NCBI GenBank assembly: GCA_002382805.1
Contig: DGAD01000031.1
Span: 62,001 to 126,000, forward strand
From: Clostridiales bacterium UBA4039
GTDB lineage: Bacteria; Bacillota; Clostridia; Lachnospirales; Vallitaleaceae
Direction of reading: 5' to 3'
Length of the DNA stretch: 64,000 nt
The notes beneath the pieces were generated by a model. The model was not told the DNA's origin. It did not search any database and was given only the letters and a program-made list of their open reading frames with translations. Within the stretch, counting starts at the first letter, position 1, and every line of letters begins with the position of its first letter. This document shows positions 17,409 to 25,393 of this stretch, in pieces. Both the position numbers and the translations under genes were made by a program.

Positions 17409-17687
17409 ATGCGTATTCGTAATATAAACATAAGTTTAATGTTGATATCAGGCATAATTGTAGCAATATATAGTATTGTGTATAATTATTCGGCTATTCG
17501 AATAATAATTACAATGCTTATTGTTATGATTTTATTTTTTATCATTGGAACGATAATACAATCTCTATTAAATACTATTATTGAAAAAAACACCTTGGAA
17601 CAAACAAAAGGAATAAATAAAGAATTAGATGAGGAAGTCAAAGAATTAGAAAATATTACTCCTGATCCTGAGCAAGAAAAAGAGTAG
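17409..17687 (+). CDS. Small membrane protein of the fla/che operon, unknown function
   Basis: 92 residues with two hydrophobic helices (about 8-27 and 31-54) and a highly acidic, probably coiled cytoplasmic tail (about 60-92, rich in Glu). It has its own AGGTGAAG site and lies between cheD and fliA, so it is co-transcribed with motility genes. I do not recognise a characterised family. The layout suggests a membrane anchor with a charged interaction tail, but this is inference. Confidence 0.7.
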   Translation: MRIRNINISLMLISGIIVAIYSIVYNYSAIRIIITMLIVMILFFIIGTIIQSLLNTIIEKNTLEQTKGINKELDEEVKELENITPDPEQEKE

Positions 17688-17708
17688 GAATAACATAAGG
17701 AGGATAGT

Positions 17709-18473
17709 ATGAATGATGCAGCAAAAAATCGATTATGGGAACAATATTCTAAAAATAAAAATCCACAAATTAAAGAACAACTGATTATTGAATATGCGGG
17801 ACTGGTTAAACTAGTGGCGGGGCGCTTGAGCATGTATCTTGGGAATAATGTAGAGTTTGATGACTTGACAGGATATGGGGTATTTGGGCTAATTGATGCC
17901 ATTGATAAGTTTGATTACTCGAAAGGGATTAAGTTCGAGACGTATGCATCATTAAGAATACGCGGGTCCATTTTAGATAATATACGAAAAATGGATTGGA
18001 TACCAAGATCGATTCGTAAAAAGCAAAAAATGATTGAAGCAGCAAAATTAAAAATAGAAAACGATTCAGAAGAAAGTATTACAGACAGTCTCATAGCAGA
18101 AGAACTAGAGATATCTGTTGAAGAATTATATAAATGGCAAGATCAAACGAAAGCACTGAATCTATCCTCGCTGGAAGAATTTGTAGAGCAAGGTGGCGAA
18201 GTAACATCGGATAAAGTGATGACAAAAAGATTTGATCAACCGGAGAAAGCACTTGAAGAAGAAGAAATGAAAAAAATACTGATAAAAGCGATTGAAGGAC
18301 TTACAGAGAAAGAACGAAAGGTCATTACATTGTACTATTATGAAGAATTGACCTTGAAAGAGATTTCTCTCATAATGGAAGTATCAGAATCGCGAATCAG
18401 TCAATTACATACACGTTCATTAAAAAAAATGAAAGAAGTCTTAGGCGAGGATGTGGAGATATTCCAAACATGA
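17709..18473 (+). CDS. fliA: Flagellar/motility RNA polymerase sigma factor (FliA/SigD/WhiG type)
   Basis: 254 residues with sigma regions 2 (FDDLTGYGVFGLIDAIDKFDYSKGIKFETYASLRIRGSI split across helices), 3 and 4 (LTLKEISLIMEVSESRISQLHTR). The short length and the YASLRIRG motif place it in the FliA/SigD/WhiG group rather than the vegetative group. It should direct late flagellar and chemotaxis genes, in competition with the vegetative sigma factor encoded at 37445. The ATG follows AAGGAGG. FlgM is not in this window. Confidence 0.94.
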   Translation: MNDAAKNRLWEQYSKNKNPQIKEQLIIEYAGLVKLVAGRLSMYLGNNVEFDDLTGYGVFGLIDAIDKFDYSKGIKFETYASLRIRGSILDNIRKMDWIPRSIRKKQKMIEAAKLKIENDSEESITDSLIAEELEISVEELYKWQDQTKALNLSSLEEFVEQGGEVTSDKVMTKRFDQPEKALEEEEMKKILIKAIEGLTEKERKVITLYYYEELTLKEISLIMEVSESRISQLHTRSLKKMKEVLGEDVEIFQT

Positions 18474-18516
18474 CGATATAATATATATCAATATAAAGTT
18501 CACTGGAGGTTTTACA

Positions 18517-20133
18517 ATGAGCAATACAGCGTTTGATGGATACTATACAGTTATTGAAAAGACAGATGGTCACTATCTTGAGATATATGCACCCGTTGAC
18601 GAAGGTAAGCCCGTAAATATAGAAACGATTAAAGATGAACTACGAAAAAGTGGAATGCGAAATGTTGACTATGAGCAACTTCAAGAAGAGATTAATTCCA
18701 TGGAAGAAAAACTTGTGATTAAAATTTCGGACGCTGAAGATTTAGCCGAGATTAACGGAAAGCAAAATTCATATCGAATTGAAGTAACCGATAATTGGAT
18801 GGAAGCATATATCACATTTTATCCTGATGCAGATACAGATAAGATTCCTCTAAATGATGTATTAGATGAGTTGGGACAACGTGGCATTAAGCATGGAGTC
18901 AAACTTGAGTATTTGGAAGAAGTACTGAAGAATCATGAATATAATATTTCGTATGTAATTGCTAGAGGAGATGACGTCATTCCGGCAACACCAGGAAAAA
19001 TAGAGGTTTTCTTTAAAACCAATACGGATATGAAACCGGAAGTCGATACCAATGGAAATGTTAACTTTCATAAGCTAAGTGTTATAAGCTTAGTTAAGGA
19101 GGGAGACCTACTTGCGCGTCTTATACAAACTCAACCAGGTATAGCTGGGATTAATATTAAAGGTCAAGAAATTTTGCCTGCAAAAGGGAAGCCAATACGT
19201 ATTCGTTATGGGAAAAACACACGTATTAATGAAGAAAAAACAGAATTATATGCAGATAAAAGTGGACTTGTGAAAGTCGTCGATGAAAAAATTATTGTTA
19301 ACAATATTTATGAAGTTGCGGGTAATGTGGGAAGTTCAACAGGGGATATAACCTTTGATGGATCTATTGTTGTACATGGAAATGTGATAACAGGTTTTCG
19401 GGTTGAAGCGACAGAAGACATCGAAGTTATGGGTGGTGTTGAAGGCGCAACAATACTTGCAGGAGGTATGATAACACTCCATAGTGGGATTCAAGGAATG
19501 GGAAAAAGTAATATTCAATGTGGTGGCGACTTGCATACAAAATTTATTGAACAAGCAGATGTAGCGTGTGGAGGAAATATCTATAGTGAAGCTATCCTAC
19601 ATAGTAAGGTGTCTTGTAAAGGTGAGATTATAGTTGATGGAAAAAAAGGAATGATCTCAGGTGGAAATGTACGTGCAGGACAATTGGTCTCAAGTCGAAT
19701 CTTAGGTTCCCATATGGGTACGGTAACAGAAGTTGAGGTGGGAATTGATCCGGCGTTACTTGAAGAATATAATGAACTACGTAAAGGTTTAGGAAAGATA
19801 AAAGAGGAAGCACAAAACCTTGAAAAGGTAATTTTACTCTTGAATAAACGTAAAGAAATGACTGGCGAACTGGATGAAGAAAAGGCGGAAATGTATAAAT
19901 CAGCAGTTCGTAATAAAGTGTTTTTGACGAATAAGATTACAAAAAATGAACGTCGAATTCAAGAATTAAAAGAAGAAGTAGAACACAGAAATTCAGGCTT
20001 AGTCAAAGTATCTGGAAATGTATATCCAGGTGTAAGAATTGGTATAGGAAATGTATATTACTTTGTTAAAGAGGAAGTAAAATATGCAGCGTTTTACAAA
20101 GATGGTGTTGATGTTCGCATGCGGGCATTATAG
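18517..20133 (+). CDS. FapA/DUF342 family protein
   Basis: 538 residues from the ATG at 18517 behind TGGAGG. The N-terminal region carries two short repeated modules; the central part (about 250-410) is the glycine-rich beta-helical FapA core with many VHGNV, GGVEGA, GGDLHTK and CGGNI steps; a coiled coil (about 425-490) follows and a short beta domain closes. This family is common after the flagellar sigma gene in Clostridia. The name FapA derives from a Vibrio polar-targeting protein that binds glucose PTS enzyme; no biochemical role is established for the clostridial form. A TATAAT at 18477-18482 just upstream has only a weak -35. Confidence 0.85.
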   Translation: MSNTAFDGYYTVIEKTDGHYLEIYAPVDEGKPVNIETIKDELRKSGMRNVDYEQLQEEINSMEEKLVIKISDAEDLAEINGKQNSYRIEVTDNWMEAYITFYPDADTDKIPLNDVLDELGQRGIKHGVKLEYLEEVLKNHEYNISYVIARGDDVIPATPGKIEVFFKTNTDMKPEVDTNGNVNFHKLSVISLVKEGDLLARLIQTQPGIAGINIKGQEILPAKGKPIRIRYGKNTRINEEKTELYADKSGLVKVVDEKIIVNNIYEVAGNVGSSTGDITFDGSIVVHGNVITGFRVEATEDIEVMGGVEGATILAGGMITLHSGIQGMGKSNIQCGGDLHTKFIEQADVACGGNIYSEAILHSKVSCKGEIIVDGKKGMISGGNVRAGQLVSSRILGSHMGTVTEVEVGIDPALLEEYNELRKGLGKIKEEAQNLEKVILLLNKRKEMTGELDEEKAEMYKSAVRNKVFLTNKITKNERRIQELKEEVEHRNSGLVKVSGNVYPGVRIGIGNVYYFVKEEVKYAAFYKDGVDVRMRAL

Positions 20134-20159
20134 AATACGACGGGTAAGGAGTTGATGAT

Positions 20160-20468
20160 ATGTCCATAAGACCTTTAGACATGCAAGTTATGGTACCTAA
20201 ACTTCAAGAAGTATCTCAAATTAAACATGCACAAAATCAGCGGTCAAATCTTGAGCAAAACCATCTTGCTTCTCAAAATGAAAAAAATGTACAACACAAT
20301 CAACAAAGTGTTGTAAAATCTTTTGAGGACCAAAAAGCAGACCAAGAAGCGGATGCAAAAGAAGAAGGAAAAAACACATATGGATATCAACCACCAAACA
20401 AAAAGCAAAAGCAGAAAAAAGAAAAGAAAAAACCAAAAAGCTATCATAAGATTGATGTACGCATATAG
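20160..20468 (+). CDS. Small hydrophilic protein with strongly basic tail, unknown function
   Basis: 102 residues with no membrane helix and no cysteine. The first about 20 residues (SIRPLDMQVMVPKLQEVSQI) look ordered and are likely the conserved part. The middle is rich in Gln, Asn, Glu and Asp; the end is very lysine-rich (KKQKQKKEKKKPK) before YHKIDVRI. It has an AAGGAG site and sits in the small-protein cluster at the end of fla/che. I recall similar short proteins after DUF342 genes in other Clostridia but no known function. It could bind RNA, DNA or an acidic partner. Confidence 0.7.
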   Translation: MSIRPLDMQVMVPKLQEVSQIKHAQNQRSNLEQNHLASQNEKNVQHNQQSVVKSFEDQKADQEADAKEEGKNTYGYQPPNKKQKQKKEKKKPKSYHKIDVRI

Positions 20469-20480
20469 TGAGGAGACGTG

Positions 20481-21032
20481 ATGACAAGTTTTGACGGTTT
20501 ACTATTTACATTAATTTCCATTGGTGGTTTGTTGATTGTAATTAGTTTTTTTGCCATACGTAGCAATAAAAAACAGGGCATAAAAAATGTGCAGAGTGCT
20601 TCTGAACAAGAGGAATCCACCTATGATGAAGTTCGCAACAAGATATTAGAATTAAATGAATACGGAGAATATCTAAAGAGTGAACTTGACGGAAAACATA
20701 AGGAACTTTTGTTCTTATATCAAATGCTTAATGAAAAAGATAAAGAGCTTCGAGAAAAAAATCAACATGCTCAAACAACATTGACAGAGCAAGTGACAGA
20801 ACATGTGCCAGGGCAAGCGCCAGAGCATGTGACAAAGCAAGTGGCAGATATAAATCAGGAAAATGTAGAACAAGAAGAATTTGAACAAGATGAGATTGAG
20901 CGATATAGAGATATGCAGTACAATAAAAAAATTATTGAATTATCCATATCCGGATATTCAAATCAAGAAATTGCACGACAGTTAAATATTGGAACAGGAC
21001 AAGTTGAGTTAGTGTTAAATTTATTCAAATAA
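20481..21032 (+). CDS. Membrane-anchored coiled-coil protein with C-terminal helix-turn-helix (DUF6115-like, SwrB-like position)
   Basis: 183 residues. One N-terminal membrane helix (about 7-24) is followed by a coiled coil (about 45-95), a short repetitive linker with EHV and QV units (about 97-120), and a C-terminal segment KIIELSISGYSNQEIARQLN that reads as a helix-turn-helix like those of sigma region 4 or DUF6115. Bacillus fla/che ends with swrB, also a short protein with one N-terminal membrane helix, directly before rpsB. The analogy rests on position and layout only. The ATG at 20481 follows AGGAG; a GTG 3 bases earlier is too close to it. Confidence 0.75.
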   Translation: MTSFDGLLFTLISIGGLLIVISFFAIRSNKKQGIKNVQSASEQEESTYDEVRNKILELNEYGEYLKSELDGKHKELLFLYQMLNEKDKELREKNQHAQTTLTEQVTEHVPGQAPEHVTKQVADINQENVEQEEFEQDEIERYRDMQYNKKIIELSISGYSNQEIARQLNIGTGQVELVLNLFK

Positions 21033-21051
21033 GGGCAAAAGGGATGAATGT

Positions 21052-21300
21052 ATGAAGAAGGATAATGTTTTATGGTTGATTCAAGGGATAGGTATGGGAC
21101 TGGTTTTAGCAGGTATAATCCTATTGATTTGGAAAGAGCCATTGGCAAAAAGTTTTCAAGACAACATATCCACAGAAACCATTAAAGAACGCGCTGAAGC
21201 ACTAGGAATGATCCCTTTAAGTAAAATGGAAGATGTTTACCTTTCTGACGAAACGGTCATTGAAAAAGCAAAAGAGTTAGGGATGGAATTTATTGATTAA
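21052..21300 (+). CDS. Small single-pass membrane protein, unknown function
   Basis: 82 residues. A membrane helix at about 9-27 (IQGIGMGLVLAGIILLI) is followed by a soluble tail with two similar short elements, IKERAEALGMI and VIEKAKELGMEF, which look like a duplicated helix. It is the last gene before the rpsB promoter and is probably the end of the fla/che operon. The ribosome site (AAAAGGGATG) is moderate. No family assignment can be made from the sequence alone. Confidence 0.65.
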   Translation: MKKDNVLWLIQGIGMGLVLAGIILLIWKEPLAKSFQDNISTETIKERAEALGMIPLSKMEDVYLSDETVIEKAKELGMEFID

Positions 21301-21307
21301 AAACTAC

Positions 21308-21336
21308 TTGTGTTTTTTAGAGGTATGTGGTAAACT
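21308..21336 (+). promoter_or_regulatory. Probable rpsB promoter
   Basis: TTGTGT (21308-21313) and TAAACT (21331-21336) are separated by 17 bases, a reasonable vegetative promoter. It lies just after the last fla/che gene and would give a leader of about 100 bases before rpsB. Confidence 0.5.
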
Positions 21337-21369
21337 ATCAGATGGGTAAAAAAGCACATATGATGATTT

Positions 21370-21397
21370 TTGGTAGGGTGCCGAATCGGTTTGCCAA
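21370..21397 (+). promoter_or_regulatory. Structured element in rpsB leader
   Basis: TTGGTA and TGCCAA pair (one G-U) around an inner CCG-AAT-CGG hairpin. It lies in the untranslated leader of rpsB, where ribosomal protein S2 control would be expected. It could be an autoregulatory S2 site; pairing alone does not prove it. Confidence 0.4.
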
Positions 21398-21441
21398 GAA
21401 GAAGAGTTATATGGAAGAAGATAACCAATGGAGGTAGAAAA

Positions 21442-22167
21442 ATGAGTGTTATTTCAATGAAACAATTATTAGAAGCAGGTGTTCACTTTGGACATCAAAC
21501 AAGACGATGGAATCCTAAGATGGCTGAGTATATTTATACTGAGCGTAATGGAATCTATATCATCGACTTACAACAAACAACAAAGCTAATTGATAAAGCT
21601 TATGATGTTGTTAAAGAAGTTGTTGCAGAAGGTGGAAAAGTTCTTTTTGTAGGAACAAAAAAACAAGCTCAAGAAGCAATTCAAAAAGAAGCTGAGCGTT
21701 GTGGAATGTTCTATGTTAACAACAGATGGTTAGGTGGTATGTTAACAAACTTCGATACAATTCAAAGCCGAATCAATCGTCTTAAAGAAATTGAAAAAAT
21801 GGAAGAAGACGGTACATTTGACGTGTTACCTAAAAAAGAAGTTATTGGCTTACGTCTTGAAATGGAAAAACTCGAGAAAAACCTTGGTGGAATCAAAGAA
21901 ATGAATGGTGTACCAGACCTTATCTTTATCGTTGATCCTAAGAATGAGCGAATCACAATTCAAGAAGCGCATATCCTTGGCATTCCTCTTATCGGTATCG
22001 TAGATACAAACTGTGATCCAGAAGAGATTGATTATGTAATTCCTGGTAATGATGATGCAATTCGTGCGGTTAAGCTTATTACTTCAACAATGGCTAATGC
22101 TGTTATCGAAGCAAATCAAGGTGCACAAATGAATGTTGATGAAGAGGCAGAAGTACCAGCTGAATAA
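21442..22167 (+). CDS. rpsB: 30S ribosomal protein S2
   Basis: 241 residues opening with [26 protein letters not shown], with [31 protein letters not shown] and the C-terminal [22 protein letters not shown] motifs of S2. The ATG at 21442 follows GGAGGTAG; an upstream TTG at 21370 lies in the leader hairpin and is not a start. The codon choice is typical of a strongly expressed gene. It pairs with tsf in the usual rpsB-tsf order, with a terminator between them. Confidence 0.97.
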   Translation: MSVISMKQLLEAGVHFGHQTRRWNPKMAEYIYTERNGIYIIDLQQTTKLIDKAYDVVKEVVAEGGKVLFVGTKKQAQEAIQKEAERCGMFYVNNRWLGGMLTNFDTIQSRINRLKEIEKMEEDGTFDVLPKKEVIGLRLEMEKLEKNLGGIKEMNGVPDLIFIVDPKNERITIQEAHILGIPLIGIVDTNCDPEEIDYVIPGNDDAIRAVKLITSTMANAVIEANQGAQMNVDEEAEVPAE

Positions 22168-22210
22168 GTTCATAACATTTGATATCAGGTTATGTATAAT
22201 ATAAAACTGA

Positions 22211-22239
22211 ATGCTTCAACATATGTTGAAGCATTTTTA
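22211..22239 (+). terminator. Intrinsic terminator or attenuator between rpsB and tsf
   Basis: ATGCTTCAAC and GTTGAAGCAT form a perfect 10-bp stem with an ATAT loop, followed by TTTTT. It probably lowers the ratio of tsf to rpsB transcription by partial termination, since no strong promoter is visible before tsf. Confidence 0.85.
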
Positions 22240-22302
22240 ATACACATTATGTTTTTAATGGATTTTAATGAATATTAATGAATATATATGGAGGTAATGA
22301 TT

Positions 22303-23229
22303 ATGGCAGTAACAGCAGCATTAGTAAAAGAATTACGTGAAAGAACAGGCGCCGGAATGCTTGATTGTAAAAAAGCATTAACTGAGACTGACGGAAATAT
22401 TGAACAATCAATTGAAGTATTACGTGAAAAAGGACTTGCAAAAGCAGCAAAAAAAGCTGGCCGTGTTGCAGCAGAAGGTATGGTTGCGGCGAAAGTATCT
22501 GATGATCATAAATCAGCAGTTCTTGTTGAAGTTAACTCTGAAACAGACTTTGTAGCAAAAAATGAGAAGTTCCAAGTATATGTTGGACAAGTTGCTGATC
22601 AAGCAATGAAAACGACTGCAGCAGACATTGATGCTTTCTTGGCAGAACAATGGATTGCAGATGAATCAAAAACAGTTCAAGATGAACTTAATGCTCAAAT
22701 CGCAGTAATCGGGGAAAAACTTAGCATTCGTCGTTTTGAAAAAGTAACAATCGACAATGGTGTAGTTGCTTCTTATATTCATGCTGGCGGAAAAATTGGG
22801 GTATTAGTTGAAGCTGAAACAGATGTTGTAAATGATGATGTTCAAGAGGCACTTCGTAATGTTGCTATGCAAATTGCAGCGTTGCCACCAGTATACCTTA
22901 GCCGTGATGAAGTTGATGCTGATTACATTGAATCAGAAAAAAATATTCTTAAACAACAAGCAATTAATGAAAATCCGGACAAGCCAGAAAATATCATTGA
23001 CAAAATGATTATCGGACGTTTAAATAAGCAATTAAAAGAAGTTTGTCTTCTTGATCAAACTTACGTAAAAGACAGTGACTTAACAGTGCAAAAGTACATT
23101 GATCAAGTTGGCAAGAATGCTGGTACATCAATTACATTAAAATCTTATGTACGGTTTGAAACAGGCGAAGGTATTGAAAAGAAAGAAGAAAACTTCGCTG
23201 AAGAAGTTGCTAAACAAATGCAACAATAA
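22303..23229 (+). CDS. tsf: Elongation factor Ts
   Basis: 308 residues. The UBA-like start VKELRERTGAGMLDCKKAL, the SETDFVAKN motif and the duplicated core domain with YIHAGGKIGVLVE are diagnostic. It recycles EF-Tu by GDP release. The ATG at 22303 is 8 bases after GGAGG; an earlier ATG at 22288 overlaps that site. Confidence 0.97.
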   Translation: MAVTAALVKELRERTGAGMLDCKKALTETDGNIEQSIEVLREKGLAKAAKKAGRVAAEGMVAAKVSDDHKSAVLVEVNSETDFVAKNEKFQVYVGQVADQAMKTTAADIDAFLAEQWIADESKTVQDELNAQIAVIGEKLSIRRFEKVTIDNGVVASYIHAGGKIGVLVEAETDVVNDDVQEALRNVAMQIAALPPVYLSRDEVDADYIESEKNILKQQAINENPDKPENIIDKMIIGRLNKQLKEVCLLDQTYVKDSDLTVQKYIDQVGKNAGTSITLKSYVRFETGEGIEKKEENFAEEVAKQMQQ

Positions 23230-23253
23230 TTTGAACTGAAATTGTTGTCTTAG

Positions 23254-23286
23254 AGGAAGCACCTTGGTGTTTCCTTTAATTTTATC
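23254..23286 (+). terminator. Intrinsic terminator after tsf
   Basis: AGGAAGCACC and GGTGTTTCCT form a 10-bp stem (one G-U) with a 2-base loop, followed by TTAATTTTAT. It lies 24 bases after the tsf stop. Confidence 0.75.
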
Positions 23287-23333
23287 TAGTAATATTGTAG
23301 GAATTATGATAAATTATAAATGTGAGGTGTACG

Positions 23334-24038
23334 ATGGAAAAGACCCAAAAAGTGTTATTAAAATTAAGTGGAGAAGCCCTTTCAGGAGAGGCTGGAAAAA
23401 GCTTTTCTGAAAAAAATGTACTTGAAGTTGCAAGACAGGTGAAAGAACTCGTAGCCAAAGGTATTCAAGTTGGTATTGTTATCGGAGGCGGAAATTTTTG
23501 GCGAGGTCGGACCAGTGAAAATATGGACCGAACAAAAGCTGACCAAATTGGAATGTTGGCAACGGTTATGAATTGTCTATATGCAGCTGAAGTCTTTAGA
23601 ACCCTTGACTTAAAAACACTTGTAATGACTCCTTTTAAAGTAGGGCAGATGACAGTAGAATTTGACAAAGACTTATGTATGGAAAAACAAGAAGAAGGGG
23701 TTGTCACTTTTTTTGCCGGAGGCTTAGGTCATCCATATTTTTCAACGGACACAGCAGCAGCATTACGTGCAATTGAAACAGAATGTGATATAATATTATT
23801 AGCAAAGAATATTGATGGTGTCTATGACTCAGATCCGAACACAAATGCAAATGCTACTAAATATGATCGCATTTCGTTAAAAGAAGTAATTGACCAAGAG
23901 TTGCAGGTTATGGATTTAACAGCAGCAATCATGTGCTTAGAGCATAAAATCAATATGAAAGTTTTCTATCTGAATGATCAAGATAGTATTATCAACGCAA
24001 TGAACGGTCAAAATAAGGGTACTTTAGTATACGTATAA
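23334..24038 (+). CDS. pyrH: UMP kinase
   Basis: 234 residues of the amino-acid-kinase fold, with LLKLSGEALSG at the start, VGIVIGGGNFWRG, DQIGMLATVMN and DGVYDSDPN motifs. It phosphorylates UMP to UDP; bacterial PyrH is unrelated to eukaryotic UMP kinases. The ATG at 23334 follows GAGGTG. A GTG at 23322 is upstream of that site. Confidence 0.97.
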   Translation: MEKTQKVLLKLSGEALSGEAGKSFSEKNVLEVARQVKELVAKGIQVGIVIGGGNFWRGRTSENMDRTKADQIGMLATVMNCLYAAEVFRTLDLKTLVMTPFKVGQMTVEFDKDLCMEKQEEGVVTFFAGGLGHPYFSTDTAAALRAIETECDIILLAKNIDGVYDSDPNTNANATKYDRISLKEVIDQELQVMDLTAAIMCLEHKINMKVFYLNDQDSIINAMNGQNKGTLVYV

Positions 24039-24053
24039 TTTAGGAGGATATTT

Positions 24054-24608
24054 ATGGAGACAGTATTAAAAGAATATCAAGGAAAAATGGAAAAAACAAT
24101 CCATGTGCTTGAGGAGGAATTTAATAGCATTCGTGCTGGTCGTGCAAACCCTCATGTACTTGATCAAATCAAAGTAGATTATTATGGACAACCATCATCG
24201 TTAAATCAAGTGGGTAACATTAGTGTTCCAGAGCCACGTTTACTACAGATTCAACCATGGGACAAGACAATGTTGGCGGAAATTGAAAAAGCAATTAATA
24301 TGTCAGACATCGGTATACATCCTCAAAATGATGGAACATGCATTCGTCTATCTTTTCCGGAATTGACTGAAGAACGACGTAAAGAATTGACAAAAGACGT
24401 GAAGAAAAAAGGTGAAGATGCAAAAATTGCTATTCGAAATGTTCGAAGAGATGCAAATGATCACTTTAAGCGTGAAGAAAAAGCAAGCAACATTACAGAA
24501 GATGATTTAAAAGAACTTGAAGATAAGGTTCAAACACTTACCGATAAATTTATCAAAAAAATTGATGACCATGTTGCAAAGAAAAGCGAAGAAATCTTAA
24601 AAGTATAA
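24054..24608 (+). CDS. frr: Ribosome recycling factor
   Basis: 184 residues, normal length, with EFNSIRAGRANPHVLD, VDYYGQPSSLNQVGNI, LLQIQPWDK and the C-terminal helix ending VAKKSEEILKV. It splits post-termination ribosomes with EF-G. AGGAGG lies 6 bases before the ATG. Confidence 0.97.
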   Translation: METVLKEYQGKMEKTIHVLEEEFNSIRAGRANPHVLDQIKVDYYGQPSSLNQVGNISVPEPRLLQIQPWDKTMLAEIEKAINMSDIGIHPQNDGTCIRLSFPELTEERRKELTKDVKKKGEDAKIAIRNVRRDANDHFKREEKASNITEDDLKELEDKVQTLTDKFIKKIDDHVAKKSEEILKV

Positions 24609-24614
24609 AAGAAG

Positions 24615-24630
24615 CCCCTCGAAAGAGGGG
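24615..24630 (+). other. GAAA-capped hairpin between frr and uppS
   Basis: CCCCTC-GAAA-GAGGGG forms a 6-bp GC-rich stem capped by a GNRA tetraloop. No T run follows (ATATTACTTA), so it is more likely an mRNA stability or processing element than a terminator. Confidence 0.55.
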
Positions 24631-24658
24631 ATATTACTTATGTTCTAGAGGTGAGAAG

Positions 24659-25393
24659 ATGGTGCCAAAACATATTGCATTAATTATGGATGGGAACGGA
24701 CGCTGGGCAAAGTCAAAGGGCAAGCCCCGTACGTTTGGTCACAAACAAGGGAGCGAAACACTAAAGCAAATTTGTAAAGATGCGTATGACCTCGGAATTA
24801 AATACGTTACAGTTTACGCTTTTTCAACAGAAAACTGGCGACGTTCAAAAGAAGAGGTTTCTTTTTTAATGGGTTTATTGCGGCAGTATTTAAAAGAAAG
24901 TATACGAAATTCTCAAGAAAACAATATGCGTGTTCGTGTAATTGGACGACGAAGTGACTTAGATGATGATATTGTTCAAGCTATAGAAGCTTTGGAAGAT
25001 GCCTCAAAAGATTTTGATGGGCTACAACTACAAATTGCACTTAACTATGGTGGAAGAGATGAGATCTTACGTGGTGTACACGGTGTGTTTCAACACCTTA
25101 TTGATGCAGATGCGACGCAAGAGGTTTCAAAAAAAGATTTATTACTAGCAATGCAAGAATTGGATGAAGATAAATTTGCATACTATTTGGATACAGTAGG
25201 AATTCCTGATCCTGAACTATTGATTCGAACGAGCGGTGAACTGCGTACAAGCAACTTCTTGCTCTGGCAATTGGCTTACACGGAGTTTTATATTTCCGAT
25301 GTATTATGGCCGGATTTTAATAAGGCAGAGTTAATAAAAGCTATTGATGCATATAATCGAAGAGAACGACGATTTGGAGGGGCCAAAAAATGA
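24659..25393 (+). CDS. uppS: Undecaprenyl (isoprenyl) diphosphate synthase
   Basis: 244 residues with HIALIMDGNGRWAK at the start (catalytic Asp11), YAFSTENW, and LLIRTSGELRTSNF plus the C-terminal YNRRERRFGG. It makes the cis-polyprenyl carrier lipid for cell wall synthesis by adding isopentenyl diphosphate units. The carrier is also the substrate of the DUF368 protein at 47101. The stop overlaps cdsA by 4 bases. Confidence 0.97.
   Translation: MVPKHIALIMDGNGRWAKSKGKPRTFGHKQGSETLKQICKDAYDLGIKYVTVYAFSTENWRRSKEEVSFLMGLLRQYLKESIRNSQENNMRVRVIGRRSDLDDDIVQAIEALEDASKDFDGLQLQIALNYGGRDEILRGVHGVFQHLIDADATQEVSKKDLLLAMQELDEDKFAYYLDTVGIPDPELLIRTSGELRTSNFLLWQLAYTEFYISDVLWPDFNKAELIKAIDAYNRRERRFGGAKK

Noticed and set aside
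18454..18482. TGGAGA-17-TATAAT before the FapA/DUF342 gene
   Set aside because: The -35 match is weak and lies within the fliA coding end; the gene is more simply read as part of the operon.
22179..22200. TTGATA and TATAAT boxes after rpsB, as a tsf promoter
   Set aside because: The spacing is only 10 bases and a terminator follows within 11 bases, so it could not drive tsf.
22241..22290. Near-tandem ATTTTAATG/ATTAATGAAT units before tsf
   Set aside because: They are short, imperfect and AT-rich, and do not form a defined array or structure.
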